Shown in pieces: positions 28,678 to 38,161 of a stretch of 47,603 bases of DNA (positions within the stretch are counted from its first letter, which is position 1; every line of letters begins with the position of its first letter). The DNA comes from Paenibacillus sabuli. Its GTDB lineage: Bacteria; Bacillota; Bacilli; Paenibacillales; Paenibacillaceae. The position numbers and the translations under genes are program-made. Location of the stretch: NCBI RefSeq assembly GCF_014705605.1, contig NZ_JACXIZ010000054.1, forward strand, positions 1-47,603, read 5' to 3'. The notes below the pieces were generated by a model. That model was not told where the DNA came from. It saw only the letters and a program-made list of their open reading frames with translations, and searched no databases.

Positions 28678-30336
28678 TTATTTCAACGCGGTATCATCGT
28701 AGGCCAACTGGTTCAATTCGACATATCGGCTGACATTGAGCGATTCCAGACCTTTGACGTAGCTATCCCAATCCTTCTCCAGGCTCTTGTCTCCGGTAAT
28801 GAATTGCAGCGCGTTCTGATCGACATAGTCGGTGATATTCGTCTGGATCATGCTCAGTTCGTCCACCGTGTCCGGATTGACCCATACGGACCAGTACGGG
28901 AACAAGGCATCCGGCTCCTTGCCATCGTACAGCAGCGTTGCTTGCTGCAGGCGGCGTTCGAATCCCGAGGGATCGTAAATATCGGTACCCTGCACCCAGG
29001 CATCACGGAATGCCTTGGGCTGGTAATATTGAGCGATCGGCCCCCAGCTGTTGTTCAGCGGCTCGCCGCCGTTATCCACGGTCAGGCTTTTGAATTTGGG
29101 TTCTACTTCCTCGTTGAGCGCCACCTCGCCCTCCTGCGGGCGCCGCCAATTCAGGTCTTCTTCCCCGTAGTTGCTCAGCAATTGTCCTTCTTCGGTGAAC
29201 AAGTAATCGAGCATCTTGATCGCCGCCACCCGGGCTTCCTCGCTCGCTTCGTTCGTAATCACGAATGAAGCGCCTGCCTCTACGGGATAGGCAAAGGTCG
29301 AATAGTCCGAATTCGGACCTTGAAGCGGAGCGATCGCATCGTAATCCTGGTTGTATTTGCCTTCCGCCGTCGTATCGATAAAAATAGCCGGATGCATGCC
29401 CGCTCCCGCGCCCAGAATTTGAGCGGAGGCGTTTTCGCCGATTTTTTTAAACGCTTCCGCGTTTTGCGTAAAGGCGCCCGGATCAATCAATCCGCCGTCA
29501 TACAGCGACTTGATGTACGCAAGCCCTTGCTTCCACTCCTCCTGAATCGGAGCGAACGCAACGTTGCCGTCCTTGAGCATCAAAAACGTCTTGTCGTCGT
29601 CATAAATAAAGCCATTCATCAGAAACGGAATGATGCGAACCCCGAACGTTTCCGTCGAACCGCTGAGCGGCACCTCGTCCGCTTTTCCGTTCCCGTTTGG
29701 ATCCTGTGTTTTGAAGGCCTCCAGCACCGCTTTAAATTGCTCCGTTGTGCGCGGCGTTTCCAGACCAAGTTGGTCGAGCCATGTTGTATTGAGCCACATC
29801 TTGTAAGGATACGAGCAATGGTAGCACTCGTTGAATTGATTCAAGCCGTAAATATTGCCGTCAGGGGCGATGTTCATCGCCTTGTAGTACGGGTGGTTAT
29901 CCAGTGCCGCTTGGATATTCGGCGCATATTCTTCTATCAGGTCATTGAGCGGAATGATGACGCCCTGCTTGCCGTAGCGCAGCATGTCCGTGCGCGTGAA
30001 GCGGTCGACCCACGGCACGGTCATAAAAATATCGGGGTAGTCGCCGCTCGACATGGAAATTTGACGTTTTTCCGTAGCCCCGTCATAGGGAACGGACGTC
30101 CAGTCCAACGAAAGGTTAAACTTGTCCTCCACCAGCTTGGTAAACGAGTTGGTCGGCAAATCGACGTTGGGGTCAACCGTCGCAAAAACCGAAATTTCAA
30201 CTGCCTGGTTTTCGCCGTTTTCACCGTTAGCTTCGCCGTTATCCGCCGGCGCTTCATTGTTGCCTGCGCAAGCCGATACAAGAAGGCTAATGCTGAGCAG
30301 ACCCGCTATCCACCCGGCGTGTTTTCTTTTGTTCAT
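28678..30336 (-). CDS. Extracellular solute-binding lipoprotein of second sugar importer
   Basis: Binding lipoprotein of 552 residues. Lipobox LVSAC gives Cys23; an Asn/Gly/Glu-rich tether follows (to ~45). The two-lobed LplA-like fold has SSGDYPDIFMTVPW and an unusual Cys-containing ligand-side stretch NQFNECYHCSYPYKMW. AAGGGAG lies before the ATG. It follows the permease pair (32347-30466) and precedes GH2, so it feeds that importer. Base composition is slightly lower in GC than the neighbouring loci. Confidence 0.94.
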   Translation of the reverse strand: MNKRKHAGWIAGLLSISLLVSACAGNNEAPADNGEANGENGENQAVEISVFATVDPNVDLPTNSFTKLVEDKFNLSLDWTSVPYDGATEKRQISMSSGDYPDIFMTVPWVDRFTRTDMLRYGKQGVIIPLNDLIEEYAPNIQAALDNHPYYKAMNIAPDGNIYGLNQFNECYHCSYPYKMWLNTTWLDQLGLETPRTTEQFKAVLEAFKTQDPNGNGKADEVPLSGSTETFGVRIIPFLMNGFIYDDDKTFLMLKDGNVAFAPIQEEWKQGLAYIKSLYDGGLIDPGAFTQNAEAFKKIGENASAQILGAGAGMHPAIFIDTTAEGKYNQDYDAIAPLQGPNSDYSTFAYPVEAGASFVITNEASEEARVAAIKMLDYLFTEEGQLLSNYGEEDLNWRRPQEGEVALNEEVEPKFKSLTVDNGGEPLNNSWGPIAQYYQPKAFRDAWVQGTDIYDPSGFERRLQQATLLYDGKEPDALFPYWSVWVNPDTVDELSMIQTNITDYVDQNALQFITGDKSLEKDWDSYVKGLESLNVSRYVELNQLAYDDTALK

Positions 30337-30465
30337 GTGGACACTCCCTTTTCTTCATAAAAGTTCACATACCCTAATACGCTTGACTGCTGCTCATGCT
30401 TAAATGGCTCTGCAAGCCTTGAACTGCAGCGCATCCCCCCTTTCGCGAAGCTGATTCACGGCGCG

Positions 30466-31359
30466 TCAGCCTTTTACGGAACCGATCAATACACCTTTCA
30501 CAAAATATTTTTGAACAAATGGATAAATCACGAGCACGGGAATGCTGGCTACGATGATCAGCGAATACTTCATCAGCTCGGCAATTTGCTGCCTCCGAAT
30601 CATTTCCTCGGCATCGATGGGCGTCGCATTGTTGAGCACGAGAATGCTGCGCAGGATCAGCTGGAGCGGATACAGTTCCTGCGTTTTCAAGTAAATCAGC
30701 GCATCAAAGTAGGCATTCCACTGCCCGACTGCGTACATCAGCGCCAATACGGCGATAATGGGCTTGGACAGCGGCAGCACGACGCTCCCGATGAACCGGA
30801 TATCGCTGCATCCGTCCAGTTGGCTCGCCTCGACGAGCTCGTCCGGCACAGTGGACTGAAAGAAGGTGCGGGCAATAATTACCTGATAGGCCAGGATGGC
30901 ATTGGGGAGCAGCAAAGCCCACCGCGTATCGATCAGTCCCAGCGTCTTGACGACCATGTAGGTCGGGATAAGGCCGCCGGCAAACAGCATCGTAAACAAC
31001 ACGAAGAAGATTAGCGGGCCGCGTCCGTAAAACGTTTTGCGCGACAACGGGTAGGCAATCATGATGGTCAGCGTGACGCTGATCAACGTGCCCGTCGCCG
31101 CATAAAACAAGGAGTTGGCGTAGCCGGTTAAAATCAGCGAATTGCCAAAAACCGCCTTGTAGCCCTCCAGGGAAAAATGGACCGGAAACAGCCACACCTC
31201 TCCCGAGGCCACCGCCTCGGGACTGCTGAAGGAGGCGCTGACGATATAGACCAGCGGATACAGCACAATGACGAGCGCAAGCAATAGAAACGTGTAGACG
31301 CCTCCCAAAAATAGCTTGTCACCGGGTGATTCCTGAATACGTGTACGTTCAGCTGTCAC
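30466..31359 (-). CDS. Sugar ABC transporter permease, LplC/YtcP type (second importer)
   Basis: Inner-membrane permease of 297 residues with six helices. The coupling loop is DELVEASQLDGCSD, and the tail VQKYFVKGVLIGSVKG is family-typical. It starts at GTG 31359, after AAAGGGG just behind the stop codon of the LplB-type gene; an ATG at 31416 lies inside that gene. It pairs with the upstream LplB-type subunit. No ATPase lies nearby. Confidence 0.93.
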   Translation of the reverse strand: MTAERTRIQESPGDKLFLGGVYTFLLLALVIVLYPLVYIVSASFSSPEAVASGEVWLFPVHFSLEGYKAVFGNSLILTGYANSLFYAATGTLISVTLTIMIAYPLSRKTFYGRGPLIFFVLFTMLFAGGLIPTYMVVKTLGLIDTRWALLLPNAILAYQVIIARTFFQSTVPDELVEASQLDGCSDIRFIGSVVLPLSKPIIAVLALMYAVGQWNAYFDALIYLKTQELYPLQLILRSILVLNNATPIDAEEMIRRQQIAELMKYSLIIVASIPVLVIYPFVQKYFVKGVLIGSVKG

Positions 31360-31375
31360 TTCAAAGCGCCCCTTT

Positions 31376-32347
31376 CTACCACAGACTGTTGTCCGACACG
31401 CGTCGGGCCGCCGCATTGACGATCACCAGCAAGACAAGATTGACGATGGAATTCAGCAAGCCGACGGCCGTCGCAAAGCTGTAGTTGGCATTCAAAAGCC
31501 CCATTTTGTAGACATAGGTCGCAATGATTTCCGATGTCTCCAGGTTAAGCGGATTTTGCAGCAAGTAAATCTTTTCGAAGCCAAGCGCCATAATATTGCC
31601 GACGCTGAGGATGAGCACGATCACCGCTGCCGGCAGGATGCCCGGAAGATCGACATGACGGATTTTTTGCATGCGGGAGGCGCCGTCCACCTTGGCCGCC
31701 TCATACAACGACGGATCGATGCCGGCCAGTGCGGCCAAAAATATAATGGCCGAGTACCCCGCCGTCTGCCACAGCTCGGAGAAAACAAACACAGTGCTAA
31801 ACAGCTTGGAGCTGCCGAGAAAATTAACCGATTCCATTCCGAACGCATTCAGGATCGTATTGACAATCCCCAGACGCGGCGACAAAAACAGCATGATGAT
31901 GGAAACCATTACAACCGTTGAAATAAAATGCGGCGCATAGGTCACCATTTGCACCGTCCGTTTGAAGCGGCCGTTTCGAATCTCATTGAGCGCTAGCGCC
32001 AGCAGAATCGGAACGGGAAAGGTGACGGCGAGCTGATACAAGGAAATATGCAGCGTATTCTTAATCAGCGTCCACGCGACGGGATTTTCAAAAAACAATT
32101 CAAAGTATTTGAATCCCACCCACGGACTGCCCCAGATTCCTTTGGTGATGTTGTATTCCTTGAAGGCCAACACCGAATTAAACATGGGAATGTACTTGAA
32201 GATGACAAAGTACATGATCGGGAGCAGGACGAGCAGATAAAGCTGCCAGTGAAGCCGCAGACTTTTTTGCAGCGGTCTCCGCTCCCGACCGGACCGATTC
32301 ATTTTCATTTGCTTTGCAGCGGTGGTTGTTGCTTGCGCCGAATCCAC
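31376..32347 (-). CDS. Sugar ABC transporter permease, LplB type (second importer)
   Basis: Permease of 323 residues. A basic N-terminal ~35 residues precede six membrane helices; the coupling loop is PSLYEAAKVDGASRMQK, and the end RRVSDNSLW is characteristic of the LplB branch. The GTG start has AAAGGGGGC about eight bases upstream. It is the first gene of the operon permease-permease-binding protein-GH2. The membrane AraC regulator lies directly upstream, separated by a terminator and a 224-base regulatory gap. Confidence 0.93.
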   Translation of the reverse strand: MDSAQATTTAAKQMKMNRSGRERRPLQKSLRLHWQLYLLVLLPIMYFVIFKYIPMFNSVLAFKEYNITKGIWGSPWVGFKYFELFFENPVAWTLIKNTLHISLYQLAVTFPVPILLALALNEIRNGRFKRTVQMVTYAPHFISTVVMVSIIMLFLSPRLGIVNTILNAFGMESVNFLGSSKLFSTVFVFSELWQTAGYSAIIFLAALAGIDPSLYEAAKVDGASRMQKIRHVDLPGILPAAVIVLILSVGNIMALGFEKIYLLQNPLNLETSEIIATYVYKMGLLNANYSFATAVGLLNSIVNLVLLVIVNAAARRVSDNSLW

Positions 32348-32458
32348 ATCAACGCCCCCTTTTCCTGTATTGAATGCGCTCTCGCATCGTGTGGGAGCGC
32401 TTTCGTCTGTGCTTATCCTAACGCGTTTTCCAGATGCAAAAACAGGTACAAATCAGCG

Positions 32459-32490
32459 ATTGGACCGTCCAATTCGGGACCGGGGTACCC
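32459..32490. promoter_or_regulatory. Two palindromes upstream of the second importer operon
   Basis: ATTGGAC-C-GTCCAAT (32459-32473) is a perfect 7+7 palindrome with a one-base centre. GGGTACCC (32483-32490) follows ten bases on. Both lie about 110-145 bases before the LplB-type start, in the only sizeable non-coding gap of the locus, so they are candidate operators. AraC-type proteins more often use direct repeats, so another regulator is possible. Confidence 0.45.
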
Positions 32491-32555
32491 GATTCCGCAA
32501 GGGTACATTGTTCCGAGAAAGCGTCCAGGCGCAACGTCTGTGCCCGTTCCGGCTC

Positions 32556-32586
32556 AAAAAAAGATCGGAGGTCATTCCCCCGATCT
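32556..32586 (-). terminator. Intrinsic terminator folding across the stop codon of the membrane AraC regulator
   Basis: Minus strand: AGATCGGGGG (32586-32577), loop AATGA, then CCTCCGATCT (32571-32562) with one mismatch, followed by a run of T (32562-32556). The TGA stop at 32574-32572 lies in the loop/arm, so the last codons form the 5' arm. It separates the regulator from the downstream permease operon. Confidence 0.88.
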
Positions 32587-34881
32587 GCCCTCGTCCCGAA
32601 ATACGCTGGGCGACACGCCTTTGACCCGCTTGAACGCGCGGCGGAAAGAGTGTGCGCTATTATAGCCGGTCAGTCCGGCAATTTCATCGATCGTGGCCTG
32701 TCCCTCCAGCAGCAGCTCCGTTGCTTTGTCGATGCGCAATCGCTCCAAATATTCGGTAATGGTTTCTCCGGTTTGTTTTTTAAACAGGCTGGACATGTAC
32801 TTTTCCGTTTTTTTGACGTGCTCTGTCAAGCGAAAAAGCGTAAAATCGGGGTCATGGTACTCGCATTCCAATTGCTGAACGATGCACTGTACAAGCTCAT
32901 CCTTTTCGGCATCTTTTTGCAGGAGGACAAGGCTGCAAATATCGGTGACGAGTCGATCCAGCTCCTGTTGCAACTGTGCCGCCGGCATCCCGTGATGGAT
33001 CGTGGCCAGGGCCATCTCAATCGCGGCCAGCTTCTCCTTTTCCCCGTCTTTTTCCCGATAACGATCAAGCAATCTGCGAAGCGTCGTCCTGAGCTCCTCC
33101 AAAAGCTGCCGCTTCATTTCGTCCGATAGCGCGCTCTGGTTAAAATTCCGCTGCATGATGTAGTGAAGAATGCGCTTGCTTTCATCCAGATAGCCGGTTT
33201 GAAGCGATTTGAAGAGTCGCTGCTCCAATTCAAGCGGATAATAGTACAACTCGTTTTTTTTAGCCCCTTCTTCATACCAGATCGGGGCGTAGGGACGGAC
33301 CGCCGAGCCGAATTCAAGCGCTTCAAGCGCTTCGCCGAGCGACTGGCTCGCTTCGTTCAAAGCCCGGAAATTCGTGCCGCACCCGACCGCTATGCTCATG
33401 CCGTATTTGTCATGCAGCCTTTGCGATAGCGACTCGAGTCGCTTCTCCAGTTCTTTTTTCCATTCAGACGGATGATCGCTCGCTTTCATTTGCAGGATGA
33501 CCGCCACTTTGTCGGGCTCCCAGTCGGTGATCGCCGGCTGTTGGGCTTCCGCTTGCAGCTCCTGTCGCACCAGCAGCCGGCCTACCTCGAGCTCGTTCAC
33601 GGCTTCGCCCTCCTCCAGCTCGGCGTACCCTTTCAAGTGCACAAGTGCGGCTACGCCTGCCGCCGATGCGTCCAGACCGAGCTGACCGGAGATCGCCTCG
33701 AATTCAGCCAACGATTGAAGATTTCCGACCAAGAGCCGCTTGATATAGCCGTCGCGCACCAGCGGCCACTGCTCCTGCAGATCTGTACGCAGCCTGGCAT
33801 TGCGCTCGACCAGCTGCTGAATGTTGGCCGAAAGAAATTCAAAATCGTCTCTGCCCACTTGTCTGTCCGCGACCGGATGTTCTTGAACGAGGGCAAGCAG
33901 TCGGCTAATTGGCCGACTATTGCGATAGGCAAACAACGCAATGAACCCCAAGCCAAGGAGCAGCGCGGCGCTCATGTACACAATCGTCGTAGTGCGGATT
34001 ATGCTTGCTTCCTGCTGGATAGAACGAAGGGGAATGCTTGCGATGTACTGCCAATTGGTCAGCTCGGAACGCACAGCCAGCAGCAGATGGTCTTGATAGA
34101 TCCGACTGCGATCCCCCGCAAGTCCACTAGGCAAAGCTGCAGAATCGGCAAGCTTGGCGGCAAAGGAGCTTCCGTTTTGGTAGATGACTTGGCCATTCGG
34201 GTGGACGACCAGCGCATCGCCCTCGTATTGTGTCACAAAATCGTCTAGATACTGGCCGATCTTACTTTTTTCAATGGTGATCACCAACGTGCCTTTCGGA
34301 TTTCCCATGTGGTCAAATGGCAGCGATTGGGTCAGACTGACGGCTTCCTCCTGTCGCGTATCGCCTGTCAAATGGGAGAGCGGCAGAAAGTCAAATTCAT
34401 GCGAGCGGCGCAACCATTGCTCCCACTGCAAATATCCTTGCTCCGAGCCATACTGGATAGCATAAAAGTCCCGCGGTCGAAAAAATGCGTGGTTGGGCTC
34501 CAAAACAACTTGATGATTATGCAGAAAAACAAAAAAACGATCCAAAAAGTCGTTGGTCCGCCGGTACTGGGCCAGTTCCTTGGACACATTCCACATTTCA
34601 TACGTTCGATCTTCCTCGATTTCGGGATTATTCGTCTGCTCGTCCATGAGCAGGAGCATGTCTCGATCCATGGAAAGCTGTTTTGAAAGCGCGTCCAACT
34701 CGGTCAACCGAACATCGATCATTTGCTTGCTCTGATTCAGAAAAAGCAGGCTGTTCTCGACTGATTTTTTTTCCGCAACGTCAATTGAGGTCGCGTACAG
34801 AAAATAACCGGCCGCGCAAGGAAGAAGGAGTACGATGAAATAAGAGACCAGATAGCGTTTGAACATGGTTGAGAGCCGCAA
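32572..34881 (-). CDS. Membrane-bound AraC family regulator (YesS-like)
   Basis: One-chain sensor-regulator of about 769 residues. Membrane helix ~12-30, extracytoplasmic Cache-like sensor ~35-290 (VVHPNGQVIYQNGSSF), a second helix ~298-320, a cytoplasmic linker with helical stretches, and a C-terminal AraC double helix-turn-helix (~668-769; ...SAHSFRRAFKRVKGVSPSVF). It lacks kinase and receiver domains, so it should bind DNA directly while tethered to the membrane. TTG 34881 is six bases after AGGGGGG; an ATG five codons later is the alternative. It sits upstream of the permease-GH2 operon and is its probable activator. Confidence 0.93.
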   Translation of the reverse strand: MRLSTMFKRYLVSYFIVLLLPCAAGYFLYATSIDVAEKKSVENSLLFLNQSKQMIDVRLTELDALSKQLSMDRDMLLLMDEQTNNPEIEEDRTYEMWNVSKELAQYRRTNDFLDRFFVFLHNHQVVLEPNHAFFRPRDFYAIQYGSEQGYLQWEQWLRRSHEFDFLPLSHLTGDTRQEEAVSLTQSLPFDHMGNPKGTLVITIEKSKIGQYLDDFVTQYEGDALVVHPNGQVIYQNGSSFAAKLADSAALPSGLAGDRSRIYQDHLLLAVRSELTNWQYIASIPLRSIQQEASIIRTTTIVYMSAALLLGLGFIALFAYRNSRPISRLLALVQEHPVADRQVGRDDFEFLSANIQQLVERNARLRTDLQEQWPLVRDGYIKRLLVGNLQSLAEFEAISGQLGLDASAAGVAALVHLKGYAELEEGEAVNELEVGRLLVRQELQAEAQQPAITDWEPDKVAVILQMKASDHPSEWKKELEKRLESLSQRLHDKYGMSIAVGCGTNFRALNEASQSLGEALEALEFGSAVRPYAPIWYEEGAKKNELYYYPLELEQRLFKSLQTGYLDESKRILHYIMQRNFNQSALSDEMKRQLLEELRTTLRRLLDRYREKDGEKEKLAAIEMALATIHHGMPAAQLQQELDRLVTDICSLVLLQKDAEKDELVQCIVQQLECEYHDPDFTLFRLTEHVKKTEKYMSSLFKKQTGETITEYLERLRIDKATELLLEGQATIDEIAGLTGYNSAHSFRRAFKRVKGVSPSVFRDEGRSGE

Positions 34882-34935
34882 TGCATTCCCCCCTTGTCTA
34901 TCAATTAATTTTAACGCACCCCGCTACGCTTCGAT

Positions 34936-34964
34936 ATAATACATTTTTGCTATTCGTAAAACAA
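34936..34964 (-). promoter_or_regulatory. Promoter of the membrane AraC regulator
   Basis: On the minus strand TTGTTT (34964-34959), a 17-base spacer and TATTAT (34941-34936) form a sigma-A-like promoter about 55 bases before the TTG start, in an AT-rich island. Confidence 0.6.
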
Positions 34965-35000
34965 TATTACGATAGTACACGCTGCTTCTCGAAGCAAAAA

Positions 35001-35028
35001 ACATTCACTTTTCGATAAAAGTGAATGT
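35001..35028. terminator. Bidirectional terminator embedded in the end of hybrid kinase A
   Basis: ACATTCACTTTT (35001-35012), loop CGAT, AAAAGTGAATGT (35017-35028): a perfect 12-bp stem with T-runs on both strands. Its 5' arm on the minus strand encodes the last codons of the kinase (FKKTFTFIEK), and the TGA stop at 35007-35005 is in the far arm. Confidence 0.9.
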
Positions 35029-38000
35029 TTTTTTAAATGACAGGCTTCCTGCTCCGACCCGAAACGAAACCGCAGTGCCCTGCGCCGGCGCGCTCTCGAT
35101 GACGAGTCCCGCGCCGTAAAGCCGCTTCAGACGCAGATCCACGTTGCGCAGGCCGATGCCGCCCGGGTGCGGCTGCAGCAACCGCCGCACCGTCTCCGCC
35201 GTCATGCCCACACCGTCGTCGGCGACGGAGATTGCGACGACGTCTGCCAAGCGCTTGAGCACGATACGCACCGTCCCGCCCTGGCGGCGCTGTGTCACCC
35301 CATGGCGAATTGCATTCTCCACCAGCGGCTGGATCGAATACGGCGGCAGCAGCAATTGCTCCGTGTCATCGTCTATGTCCCACTCCACCTGCAGCCGCTC
35401 GCGGAAGCGCGTCTGCTCGATATACACATACGCCCGCACCAGCGTCAGCTCATCGTGCAGCGATACGAGCTCGCCGACATTCTGAAATTTGAACTTCTCG
35501 CGCAGGTAATCGCCAAAATGCACGATCAGCTCGTTCATCCGCGCCGGATCGATGGCTTGCAGCGCGGCAATCGAATTGAGCGTGTTCAGCAAAAAATGCG
35601 GCTCGATCTGCGCCTGCAGCCAGGCCGCTTCCATCCGCAGCCGCTCGCGCACGGAGCGCTTCAATTCCGTCAGCGCCTGCACCCGGGCCCGCAGCTCGCG
35701 CGGCTCCACCGGCTTGGTCACATAGTCATTGGCCCCTGCAAGGAAGCCCTGCTCGATATCCTCCGGCTGGCTGCGCGCGGTGAGCAGCAGGATCGGCAGC
35801 TCGGAGACGGCATAGCGCTCGCGGATGCGTCGGGTGAGCGTGTACCCGGACATCAGCGGCATCATGACATCGGTGACGACCAGGTCCCACGCGTGGGCAT
35901 CGACGAGGGCGAGCGCTTCCGCTCCGCTGGTAACGGTCACAATGTCGTAGGCATCGTCGTCGAGAATGGAGCGCAGGATGCGCAGATTGAACGCGTCGTC
36001 GTCGACGGCGAGAATGCGCGGCCTGTCCGCGGCCTCGCTCTGTCCGGAAGCAAGAGCTTCCGCCGGGGCAGCCGGGCCGACCGCTATGGCGGCCGCCTGC
36101 TGCTCATGCGCTTCTTCCAGCAGCTGCACCCGCGGCTCCGATGAAGCATCCAGGTTCAGCTCGAAGACGAATTCCGCGCCCTCGCCAGGCGCGGAATGCA
36201 CACGCAGCGAACCGCCGTGCAGTTCAACCAGCTGCCGAGTAATGCTGAGCCCCAGTCCGAAGCCGCCCTCCCTGTCGTCGTCCCGATCGGCCTGCTCATA
36301 CGGCTCAAAGACGCGAGCCTGCGTCTCGGGCGTCATACCGATCCCTGTATCCGAGACGAGCACGACGACCCGCCCCTGCCCGATCCTCGCGGTCACGCCG
36401 ACTTCTCCCTGGTGCGTGAACTTCAGCGCATTGTGCAGCAGATTGAAGAGGATCTGGATCAAACGATGCTCATCCGCGTAAACGTTCGGCAGCTCTGCCG
36501 CGACCCGGTTAACCAGCGCGACCGGCTTGCCCTCGCACATGAAGCGGAGCATGTCCATCACCCCTTGCACGATCGGATGCAGCGCGACCGACGTTAGCTG
36601 AAGCTCCAGCATCCGCTCTCTGAGCCGCGCCGCGTCGAGCAGGTCATTCAGCATATGCGCCATCCGCCGACCGACGCGCAGGACCGTCTCCAATTCGCCG
36701 CGGCTCCTCCCTTCCAGCCTCGCACGCTCTCGCGCCAACACAGCCTCCGTCATGTTAATCATCCCGTGGAGCGGATTGCGCAGTTCATGCGACGTATTGG
36801 CAAGAAAGGCGTCCTTCTGCCGGATCATCTCCTCCAATCTGGCGGTCAGCGCCTTCTGGTCGGTGTACAAGGCGTAATATCGCCTGATCCAGATGGAGGA
36901 AAGCAGCAGCATGCCCAATATGAGATCAAACGGGTAATAAAGCAGTTTGAGCCCCAGGCTCTCGTACAGGGTCCACCACAATACATGGTTCATAAAGGCG
37001 GCGTAGGCCAGCAGCTGAAGGGGATTGCCGAAAAAAGCCTTCGCGCCGAGTCTCGGGATATAGCGCCTCAGCAGCAAGACAGTAATCGGTGTCGACAAGA
37101 TGAACACGGCATACTGCAGGGGCTGATTGTTTTTCACCGTCACGGTCAAGCTGGCGGCCGTACCGATCAGCGCGGCCAGTCCATACCCCCATTGCATCCA
37201 TGGACGCAGCTTCGGCGGGATCGTATCGATGACTGTCTGCAGGAGGCTGTAAGAAAGCAAGACGAGCGACAGACAGAGCAGCCTGTAGCTCCATTCGAGC
37301 GTGAGCGAGAACCATTGCACGAGCAGCTTGTCCTCGCTGCTATTCAGCAGAATGACGGTGAAACCAATCAACGCCAGCGCGAGAAACAACCAGAACCTGC
37401 GCCGCTCCATCACGAAAAAAACCAGTAAAAAGACGGCCTGAATCAGCAGCGCCGCAGCGACGAACACTTGGACGGCCATTGACAACTGCCGTTCGCTCGC
37501 AATGGCTTCGGCCGTGCCGAACTTGAGCGTACGCACCAGGCCCCCGTTGCGCGAATCGGTAAAGTTCGCGACTTGCACAATCAGTTCAATGCGACCCTGT
37601 TCGTCGGGGGCAAACGTGCCGGTGTAGGGTCGATTATCCGAGACATGCGCCGCCTCGCTGGCCGCAGGAACGCCGGAGCCGGCAACGAGGCGTCCGTTGG
37701 CGTAGAGGCGGGAGGCGTTGCGCACCTCGGGCATGTAGACGCTGTAGATCGCGTCGCGCTCGGGCGGCACCCTGATCGTCAGCCGGTAAGAGCCGAACCC
37801 GTACGGGCTCCTGCTCTCCGGGTTCAGTCGCGTATTCCATCCGCCAGGCACCTCGATGCCGGACCCGTGAATCGACAGGTCGACGTCTTCTCCATGCCCG
37901 GGAGCGAGCAGCGAATTCGGATAGAATCGCCACTCGCCGTCCAGCGACAGGGTGCGATTCTCCCAGTCTGACCAGCCCTGAAGATCAAGAACTCCGTCCA

Positions 38001-38109
38001 CCGCATACGGTTGACCCGACGACTCGAACAGCTTGAGCCAGGTCAGGCGTCCGGCGGTCAGCAGCACAACGGCAATCAAAATCACACTCCAAAACTGTCG
38101 TTTATTCAT
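35005..38109 (-). CDS. Hybrid sensor kinase A: 7TM sensor, HisKA kinase, receiver and LytS-type kinase
   Basis: Membrane signalling protein of 1,034 residues. First helix ~8-27; extracytoplasmic beta-sandwich ~30-205 resembling a GH2-like sugar-binding jelly roll (LSLDGEWRFYP ... ASRLYANGRLV); 7TM block ~205-410; HisKA with His441 in NTSHELRNPLHG; ATPase ~545-655; receiver ~695-815 with Asp747 in VTDVMMP; LytS-type His_kinase with His838 in QIEPHFLLNTLN; second ATPase ~925-1020. Two kinases of different families thus flank one receiver. ATG 38109 is chosen because it aligns residue for residue with paralogue B (HisKA His is 441 in both); no Shine-Dalgarno sequence precedes it. No output regulator is encoded next to it. 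Confidence 0.92.
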   Translation of the reverse strand: MNKRQFWSVILIAVVLLTAGRLTWLKLFESSGQPYAVDGVLDLQGWSDWENRTLSLDGEWRFYPNSLLAPGHGEDVDLSIHGSGIEVPGGWNTRLNPESRSPYGFGSYRLTIRVPPERDAIYSVYMPEVRNASRLYANGRLVAGSGVPAASEAAHVSDNRPYTGTFAPDEQGRIELIVQVANFTDSRNGGLVRTLKFGTAEAIASERQLSMAVQVFVAAALLIQAVFLLVFFVMERRRFWLFLALALIGFTVILLNSSEDKLLVQWFSLTLEWSYRLLCLSLVLLSYSLLQTVIDTIPPKLRPWMQWGYGLAALIGTAASLTVTVKNNQPLQYAVFILSTPITVLLLRRYIPRLGAKAFFGNPLQLLAYAAFMNHVLWWTLYESLGLKLLYYPFDLILGMLLLSSIWIRRYYALYTDQKALTARLEEMIRQKDAFLANTSHELRNPLHGMINMTEAVLARERARLEGRSRGELETVLRVGRRMAHMLNDLLDAARLRERMLELQLTSVALHPIVQGVMDMLRFMCEGKPVALVNRVAAELPNVYADEHRLIQILFNLLHNALKFTHQGEVGVTARIGQGRVVVLVSDTGIGMTPETQARVFEPYEQADRDDDREGGFGLGLSITRQLVELHGGSLRVHSAPGEGAEFVFELNLDASSEPRVQLLEEAHEQQAAAIAVGPAAPAEALASGQSEAADRPRILAVDDDAFNLRILRSILDDDAYDIVTVTSGAEALALVDAHAWDLVVTDVMMPLMSGYTLTRRIRERYAVSELPILLLTARSQPEDIEQGFLAGANDYVTKPVEPRELRARVQALTELKRSVRERLRMEAAWLQAQIEPHFLLNTLNSIAALQAIDPARMNELIVHFGDYLREKFKFQNVGELVSLHDELTLVRAYVYIEQTRFRERLQVEWDIDDDTEQLLLPPYSIQPLVENAIRHGVTQRRQGGTVRIVLKRLADVVAISVADDGVGMTAETVRRLLQPHPGGIGLRNVDLRLKRLYGAGLVIESAPAQGTAVSFRVGAGSLSFKKTFTFIEK
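35543..35640. repeat. 98-bp tract identical to paralogue B (38819-38916)
   Basis: The two kinase genes are identical base for base here, wobble positions included, around the QIEPHFLLNTLN region. A second identical tract of 62 bp pairs 35708-35769 with 38984-39045. Surrounding sequence differs at many sites. Confidence 0.9.
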
Positions 38110-38142
38110 GATTTCTACATAGTTCAACTTTTTTTGGAAAAA

Positions 38143-38158
38143 TCCTTGTTTATTCGCG
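38143..38158. promoter_or_regulatory. Leader block of kinase A shared with paralogue B
   Basis: TCCTTGT-N3-TTCGCG occurs 34 bases before the kinase A start and, at 41430-41445, 36 bases before the kinase B start, while the rest of the leaders differ. It may be a shared regulator site or a relic of the duplication. Confidence 0.45.
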
Positions 38159-38161
38159 AAA

